From positions 1 to 64,000 of the forward strand of contig QEVG01000008.1 in the NCBI GenBank assembly GCA_003576905.1: 64,000 nucleotides of DNA. Reading direction: 5' to 3'. This DNA is from Planctomycetota bacterium (GTDB lineage: Bacteria > Planctomycetota > Phycisphaerae > UBA1845 > UTPLA1). The translations under genes were made by a program, and so were the position numbers. The notes under the pieces are model-generated. The model had not been told where the DNA came from. It searched no databases and worked only from the letters and a program-made list of their open reading frames with translations. The number at the start of each line of letters is the position of its first letter. Within the stretch, counting starts at the first letter, position 1. Below, one piece after another: positions 58,905 through 64,000 of the stretch.

Positions 58905-59106
58905 AGCCGCTTCGCATCGTGGTAATTCGGAATCCTTGCCACAAGGGGCAATTCTGCGGCTCGGAATGAGAAAACTCAAGCGGGAAAGAGAAGCGGCCGC
59001 CCCGGCTTGGGCGCTTTGGGTAGGACCGGGGCGGCCGCAAAGGGCCTGTCACGACCGGGCATTTCAATCCATGGCGCCCGGCCGCGTCGTATTTCAGATA
59101 GTCCGC

Positions 59107-59550
59107 TTATGCAGCGGCAGCGTCCTGCCGGTTTCCAAATCGCTCGATTGCGATGCACGTGCCCTCAAGACGGATCCGGCGAAGCGCCGCCGCGTTCGTT
59201 CTTGCCGCGGGCGGCCCGCCACTCTGCGACGCCGGCCTGTCCTGATGAATGAGCTTGAGGGTGCCCTGCATCGTCCGCGCCAGCCCCGCCACCATGTCGA
59301 CAAACACCGGCCACAGCGACACCGGCACCAGCACATTGTCAAAATGAAAGACAATCGCCCGGTAGCGGCCCGGCTGAACGGCCCGCCGAACCCGTTTGAC
59401 CAGCACGCAGAAGTCGGACAGCTTCACTTCGCCTGCCCGCGCTTCAATCCAGAGGCACCCGTTCGCGGAAGCCGAGAAGTGCCAACGGCCCAAAAAGCAC
59501 ATCGCATCTTCCAGCTCGTGCGTCACCGGGGGATTTCGGAACAGTGCCAT
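59107..59550 (-). CDS. Small soluble protein, paralogue of the 53390-53797 product
   Basis: A 147-residue protein that shares the G-x-[VL]-[YW]-[VI]-E-x-R pattern and the following (N/K)R(V/L)R helix with the product of 53390-53797, and has the later strand IVFHFDNVLVPV. ATG 59550 follows AGAGG. It lies between the second sigma-kinase pair and the TMTC-like gene, divergent from the latter. Function unknown; no close family recognised. Confidence 0.6.
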   Translation of the reverse strand: MALFRNPPVTHELEDAMCFLGRWHFSASANGCLWIEARAGEVKLSDFCVLVKRVRRAVQPGRYRAIVFHFDNVLVPVSLWPVFVDMVAGLARTMQGTLKLIHQDRPASQSGGPPAARTNAAALRRIRLEGTCIAIERFGNRQDAAAA

Positions 59551-59785
59551 CGCAACACCTCTCGGCCTGCGGCCGTGTCTGCCTGAGCGAATGAAAGGAA
59601 CCGCGGCATGCCGGCCCGGCATGCCCGTCCAATATCTAACGCGTCGCCCGGTGCAGAATCCGCAACGGGCCGGACAGCGATTTCGGCCGATCCGCCCGAA
59701 ATGACGCCCGCAGGCCATTGTGATATTCTCCAAGCTCGCGGCGAGCGGACGCCGCGATTCCATCCCAGAGAGGTGCCCGGCCCGC

Positions 59786-61672
59786 GTGACCCCGCGCCGC
59801 ACATTTGAAGCCCGCTGGAGCCTGATCGTCCTCGGCGTCGCGGCCGTCCTTGTCGCCGCGGCATATGCCAATGCCCTGCGCTGCGAGTTCGTCTACGACG
59901 ACAAGTACGAAATCGTCGCCAACCCCTACATCCAGCAGAACCAGTACTTCGTGAAGGCTCTGACTTCCGACGTCTGGGCTTTTCACGGCGACCGCGGCCG
60001 GGCCTGGAGCAACTACTGGCGGCCGCTTTTCATCACCTGGATGGCGGCCAACTACCGCCTCTTCGGCCTGCAAGTCATCGGCTGGCACGTCGCGAACATC
60101 GTCGCCCACTTCGCCGTCGTCGTCCTGATCTGTTTCGTGCTCCGCGCCCTGGACATCCGTCCCGTCGTCCGCGCCGTCGCCGTCTGGCTCTTCGCCGTTC
60201 ACCCCACCCACGTCGAATCCGTCACCTGGGCCTCCGGCGTTCCCAACATGCTCATGTCCGCCTTTCTGTTCGCCGCGTATCTCTGCCACCTGCGCGGGCG
60301 TGCGCGCGGCGGGCTCGTCTGGTACGCGCCGGCCACTCTGCTCTACCTTTGCGCCCTGCTCAGCAAGGAAGGCGCGGTCGCCTTCCCGGCCATCGTCTTT
60401 CTCTCAGAAATCGCCCTCGCTTCGACTCCGCGCGCCGGCGCTGCGACCCTGCGCCTGTCCATTCGGCGCGCGGTACCTTACCTCGCCATCGCCCTGCTCT
60501 TTGTCGGCGTCCGGTATCGCGTCCTCGAAACGATGCGCATCCTTGCCCCCGGCGCGCCGGGCATCGCAGGGGTCGTGGCCACCGCGCCGCTCGTTCTGAC
60601 CTTCTATCTCAAGCAGATGCTCTGGCCCGTCACGCTGGGTATGGCGTACGGCGTCCGCGCCGTCTCCGGCGCGAATTACGGCTTTGCCAACTTCTGGCTG
60701 CCCCTCGCTGCCCTTGTGCTGCTCGGCCGCGTCGTCGCCGCCCTTTGGGGCCGCGCTCCGGCCTATCGCCTGGGAGCAATCTGGTTTTTATGTGCCATCG
60801 CCCTCGCACTCGATATCCGCGTTTTTCTCCCGGAGGAGATCGTCCACGACCGCTATCTTTACCTTCCCCTCTTCGGAGGCTTGCTTTTCGTGGCGGAGGC
60901 GGTCGGCGACATCGCGCGCCGCTTCGCGGCGAGCCCCCGCGCCGGTCGGGCGATCTCTCTGCGGCTGGGCGCGGCCGCCGCGATCGCCTTTGCCGTCGCC
61001 ACGTCGCTCTACAATCGAATCTGGGCCAACGAAGTGACACTCTGGCAGCGCGCCGCCGCCACCGACCCTCTCTCGGCCAATGCCGCGGGCGAGTACGGCG
61101 AGGCCCTCCGCAAGGCCGGCCACCTCGTCGAGGCCCGCGCCGAGCTCGAGCGTGCCCTGACCCTGAACCCCGACGCCCGGACCCCCCACCTCGCCCTCGG
61201 CATGGTGGCCTTGGCGGAGCGAAGCTTCGGCGAGGCCGAGGAGCGGCTCGGCCGGGTGCTCGAGGCCCTTCCCGACGACCCGGTCGCCCGCGAACAGCTC
61301 GCCCTCTGCCGGCAGCTTCAGGGCCGCTACGGAGAGGCGATCCGCCTGTTCGATGAGGGCCGGGAGCGCCTGCCTCACAAGCGGCTGGTCTATACCGTGA
61401 ACATCGCTGTCCTGCACAAGCTCGAGGACCGCCCTCGGCAGGCGATCGCCGAGCTGGAGCCGATCCGCGCCGAGATGAACGGCAGCGCCGACCCCGCCGT
61501 GATTCAGGGCCTCTATTACCTGGCCGAACTGTACCTGGAGGTTGACGAGCGCGTCAGCGCCCTGGCACTCTACGGCGAATACCTCGCCCGGACCGAACGT
61601 GCCGTGGACGCCCGGACGCTCGAGATCCGCCGGCTCGTCGAAGAGACCATCGGCCGGCTAAGCGGGCGCTGA
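59786..61672 (+). CDS. TMTC-like polytopic TPR protein (putative O-glycosyltransferase)
   Basis: A 628-residue protein with about ten to eleven helices in the first 410 residues and three tetratricopeptide repeats after that (LVEARAELERALTLNPDA, RSFGEAEERLGRVLEALP, RYGEAIRLFDEGRERLP). The first loop carries CEFVYDDKYEIVANPYIQ, the double-Asp motif of protein-O-mannosyltransferase/TMTC-type GT-C enzymes, and WASGVPNMLM further on. It may transfer a sugar from a lipid carrier to a secreted protein. The start is GTG 59786; a GTG at 59720 is possible. Confidence 0.82.
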   Translation: MTPRRTFEARWSLIVLGVAAVLVAAAYANALRCEFVYDDKYEIVANPYIQQNQYFVKALTSDVWAFHGDRGRAWSNYWRPLFITWMAANYRLFGLQVIGWHVANIVAHFAVVVLICFVLRALDIRPVVRAVAVWLFAVHPTHVESVTWASGVPNMLMSAFLFAAYLCHLRGRARGGLVWYAPATLLYLCALLSKEGAVAFPAIVFLSEIALASTPRAGAATLRLSIRRAVPYLAIALLFVGVRYRVLETMRILAPGAPGIAGVVATAPLVLTFYLKQMLWPVTLGMAYGVRAVSGANYGFANFWLPLAALVLLGRVVAALWGRAPAYRLGAIWFLCAIALALDIRVFLPEEIVHDRYLYLPLFGGLLFVAEAVGDIARRFAASPRAGRAISLRLGAAAAIAFAVATSLYNRIWANEVTLWQRAAATDPLSANAAGEYGEALRKAGHLVEARAELERALTLNPDARTPHLALGMVALAERSFGEAEERLGRVLEALPDDPVAREQLALCRQLQGRYGEAIRLFDEGRERLPHKRLVYTVNIAVLHKLEDRPRQAIAELEPIRAEMNGSADPAVIQGLYYLAELYLEVDERVSALALYGEYLARTERAVDARTLEIRRLVEETIGRLSGR

Positions 61673-61809
61673 CGCCCGCGCGCCTTCGCGTTCATGGGGG
61701 CTCAGCGGCGTGCGTGTAGTGGCGGTGGAGTCATGCGCCCCCGGTCAGCATGATGTACTTGCGGCACTTCGACGACACGATGCGATAGGGTTGCATGAGG
61801 CGATGCGCG

Positions 61810-64000
61810 TCACGGTGTGGCGGATCGCGGGGCCGGGCTTGAGGGCGCGGAGGCAAGGCGGCTGGCGGGTTTGCTCGGGCCGGCCTTGCGAAGGGCCTCT
61901 TCCACGATGCCGGGCGTGAGCAGTTCCGGGAGGACCTGGGGCGAAGCCGCCTGGCCGGGACTGTAGACGAGATAGAGGGGCACGCCCGCCCGGCCGTGGC
62001 CGGCGAGCACGCGTTTCAGTTCGGGGTCCTGCCGCGTGTAGTCGGCTTCGAAGGGTACGACACCGAGTTCGCGCAGGAGCTTTCGCGTGTTTTCGATGTC
62101 GATGGAAGACTTGAGGTTGGCCTTGCAGCTTGCGCACCAGTCGGCGGTGAAGTCGACGAAGACGGTGTAGCCGGCCTCGACGAAGCGGCGGACGAGCGCT
62201 TCGTCGTAGGGCACCCAGGGGATTTCGCCGTTTTTCTCTTCCCAGACGGCGGGGTCCCATGTGACCGCGCCGGTGGAGGGGCCGGTGAGGCGGGCCTGTT
62301 CCGCCAGGGCGAGGAGCCTGGCCCGGTCGCGGTGCCCGGTTTCGAGCTTTTCGATGGTGGAGATCCAGCGGAAGGGTACGAGCCAGGCGAGGGCGAGCAT
62401 CGCGACGACGGCGACGTGCAGGGCGAGCCGGCGGGCCGGCGGGTCGCCCCACTTGATCCTTCCCTTGATCCATGCCGCAATGCTGACACCCAGCAGGTAG
62501 ATCAGGGTGAGGAAGAGGCCCCAGTCGCCGAGCTGTCCGCTTATGGGGTAGAGGAGCCAGATGACGGTGCCGAGCAGCAGGAAGCCCATGAGGGCTTCGA
62601 AGACGCCCATCCACGGTCCGGGCCGCGGGACGAAACGGAGCCAGGCGGGGTTCGCGGCGAGGACGAGGAACGGGAGTGCCATTCCTACGCCCACAGCCAT
62701 GAAGATCCACGCGCCCTGCGCGGCGGGGAAGCGGCTGGCCGCGCCGACGGCGGCGCTGAGAAAAGGGGCGGTGCATGCGGTGCCGAGGATCGTCGCGAGG
62801 ACGCCTGTGAAAAAGGCGGAGGGCAGTCCTTCGCGGGCCTCGGCCTTCTCGCCGAGCTTGTTGACGACCTGGGGCGTGAAGACGGCGAAGACGCCGAAGA
62901 GGCTCAGGGCGAATGCGGTGACGAGTCCGGCGAGGACGAGGATGACCACGGGATTCTGGAAGTGTTCGCCCCAGCCGCGGCCGGACGTGGCGAAGAGGTA
63001 GGCGATGACGCCGAAGAATGTCAGGATGCCGGCACAATAGGCCAGGCCGAGCAGGAAGATGCGGGCGCGGTCCTCGTGTGCCTGGCGGACGAAGGAGAGG
63101 ATCTTGAGCGAGATGACGGGCAGGACGCAGGGCATGAGGTTCAGGATCATCCCGCCGAGCGCTGCCAGGATGATGACACCGATGAAGCCGCGGGCGATGA
63201 ACCACTGCTGCACCCGGTCGAGGACGCCGCCGTCCACGCCGGCGGAGGGCGCCGCGGGCGCGCCGGCGACGGGTTCGGCTGGGCGGGGCGCCTCAGGGGC
63301 TTCGACGGAGGGCGGAGGCGACGGGACGCCGGCAGATGCGCCGGCCTTTGCGCCGCCCTCGACCTGCACGGGGATGCTCACCTCAATGTACTGCGGCGGG
63401 AAGCAGGTGCCGGCGTCGTTGCATATCTGGTACTGAAGCACACCGCGGAGCGCCTTCGGCGCGGCGTCGATGTCCTCTGCGACGGTGAAGGGAATCCGGA
63501 TCTCGACCTTGCCGCCGTACTCGCTGAGTTTGCCGAGGAACTTGTCTTCGCGCAGGTGGGCCCTGGGGTACTTGATCTCGCCGAACTCGAGCCCCTCGGT
63601 GCGCTCGACGAAGAACACCGTCGGGATGAAGTCCTCCGACGTCGGCTTGTTCGACTGCATATGGTGTTTCGCGGCGATGTCGAGCACGATCGCCGCCGCG
63701 GCCGTGTCGCCGGGCCGGACCGGCGTCTTGTCGACGCGGCCGCCGATCTTGACGAACTCGGCCTTCGTAAGCGGCTCAGGGAAAGAGCCCGTCGCCTTTT
63801 TTAAGACGGCTTCGTTCGCCGGTTTCGCGGGCTCGGTATGTGCGATGACGGGCAGCGCGACGGCCAGCTCGACCTCGCCCGGGATGCACTCCTTCTTACA
63901 CGCGAGCCAGCTTGCGTTCACCGTGATCGGGAACTTCGATCCGACCGCCGCCGACTCGGGGACCTTGACGGGGGTAAGGAAGATGGACTCCCCTTCGAGG
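61810..64000 (-). CDS. dsbD: DsbD-like thiol:disulfide interchange protein, 5' end outside window
   Basis: A partial reading frame of 730 codons in the window, open through its right edge. The N-terminal DsbD-alpha-like domain has NASWLACKKECIPGEVEL with a Cys-Lys-Lys-Glu-Cys pair. The membrane domain (about eight helices) carries the two electron-carrying cysteines in MPCVLPVI and TACTAPFLSAAV. The C-terminal thioredoxin domain has DFTADWCASCKANLKSS. The protein moves electrons from cytoplasmic thioredoxin to periplasmic thiols. A tail rich in Ala/Ser/Pro ends it. It is the reducing counterpart of the VKOR-DsbA fusion at 3172-5142. Confidence 0.95.
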   Translation of the reverse strand, partial: LEGESIFLTPVKVPESAAVGSKFPITVNASWLACKKECIPGEVELAVALPVIAHTEPAKPANEAVLKKATGSFPEPLTKAEFVKIGGRVDKTPVRPGDTAAAAIVLDIAAKHHMQSNKPTSEDFIPTVFFVERTEGLEFGEIKYPRAHLREDKFLGKLSEYGGKVEIRIPFTVAEDIDAAPKALRGVLQYQICNDAGTCFPPQYIEVSIPVQVEGGAKAGASAGVPSPPPSVEAPEAPRPAEPVAGAPAAPSAGVDGGVLDRVQQWFIARGFIGVIILAALGGMILNLMPCVLPVISLKILSFVRQAHEDRARIFLLGLAYCAGILTFFGVIAYLFATSGRGWGEHFQNPVVILVLAGLVTAFALSLFGVFAVFTPQVVNKLGEKAEAREGLPSAFFTGVLATILGTACTAPFLSAAVGAASRFPAAQGAWIFMAVGVGMALPFLVLAANPAWLRFVPRPGPWMGVFEALMGFLLLGTVIWLLYPISGQLGDWGLFLTLIYLLGVSIAAWIKGRIKWGDPPARRLALHVAVVAMLALAWLVPFRWISTIEKLETGHRDRARLLALAEQARLTGPSTGAVTWDPAVWEEKNGEIPWVPYDEALVRRFVEAGYTVFVDFTADWCASCKANLKSSIDIENTRKLLRELGVVPFEADYTRQDPELKRVLAGHGRAGVPLYLVYSPGQAASPQVLPELLTPGIVEEALRKAGPSKPASRLASAPSSPAPRSATP

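Noticed and set aside
1-64000. CRISPR arrays, transposases, integrases, tRNA or rRNA genes
   Set aside because: None seen on reading both strands; no regularly spaced repeats and no cloverleaf-compatible sequence recognised.

Overview
The window looks like chromosomal DNA from a Gram-negative, GC-rich bacterium, most likely a planctomycete (Phycisphaerae or a relative). The evidence is an exosortase gene with an EpsI-like partner and a PEP-CTERM target, a secreted esterase ending in dockerin repeats, two sigma-factor/Ser-Thr-kinase gene pairs with very different kinase tails, Rho with a long charged N-terminal extension, and many unassigned membrane proteins. Phylum assignment is inference from family content. 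No rRNA, tRNA, CRISPR array, IS element or prophage was recognised.

Region by region. 1-805 has no confident gene. 851-5142 holds a GmhB-like phosphatase, a small membrane protein, ribosomal protein L27 (reverse), a secreted protein and a VKOR-DsbA-DsbA fusion (reverse). 5415-5885 is RNase P RNA. 5927-11760 holds a membrane metallophosphoesterase, a TolC-like protein, a large polytopic protein and Dtd. 12096-14419 is coaE-rho; coaE has no normal start codon. 14590-17862 is a sigma factor plus TPR kinase, followed by a PEP-CTERM protein and a dockerin esterase. 20089-25065 is an accessory stretch with a DUF4239-like protein, a pentameric ligand-gated ion channel homologue, an SLC13-type carrier and an orphan AapJ-like binding protein. 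25228-28352 is etfA plus a membrane Fe-S ETF:quinone oxidoreductase-like protein. 28443-30919 holds two tandem RlaP-type nucleotidyltransferases and a HicAB module.

31103-44971 is the envelope and exopolysaccharide region: NeuD/PglD-like acyltransferase, Wza-like lipoprotein, exosortase, EpsI-like protein, a 1513-residue TPR protein, a Wzz/Wzc-like ATPase, KdsD and a SprT-like zincin. 44972-46079 lacks protein genes but has a perfect TTGACA-17-TATAAT promoter driving a candidate structured RNA of about 250 nt with its own terminator. 46080-52888 is a tightly overlapped seven-gene operon for lipid acyl-chain modification: desaturase, FAD oxidoreductase, DUF1365, two CFA-type methyltransferases, DUF2878 and DUF1295. 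It is followed by small membrane and unknown genes and a KASIII-like protein without the usual His/Asn. 55570-58904 is a second sigma-kinase pair. The window closes with a TMTC-like membrane TPR protein and a DsbD-like reductase cut by the window edge.

Together the genes describe envelope building (heptose and Kdo precursors, polysaccharide export, exosortase sorting), periplasmic thiol chemistry (oxidising VKOR-DsbA and reducing DsbD), electron input to the quinone pool through ETF, and lipid tailoring.
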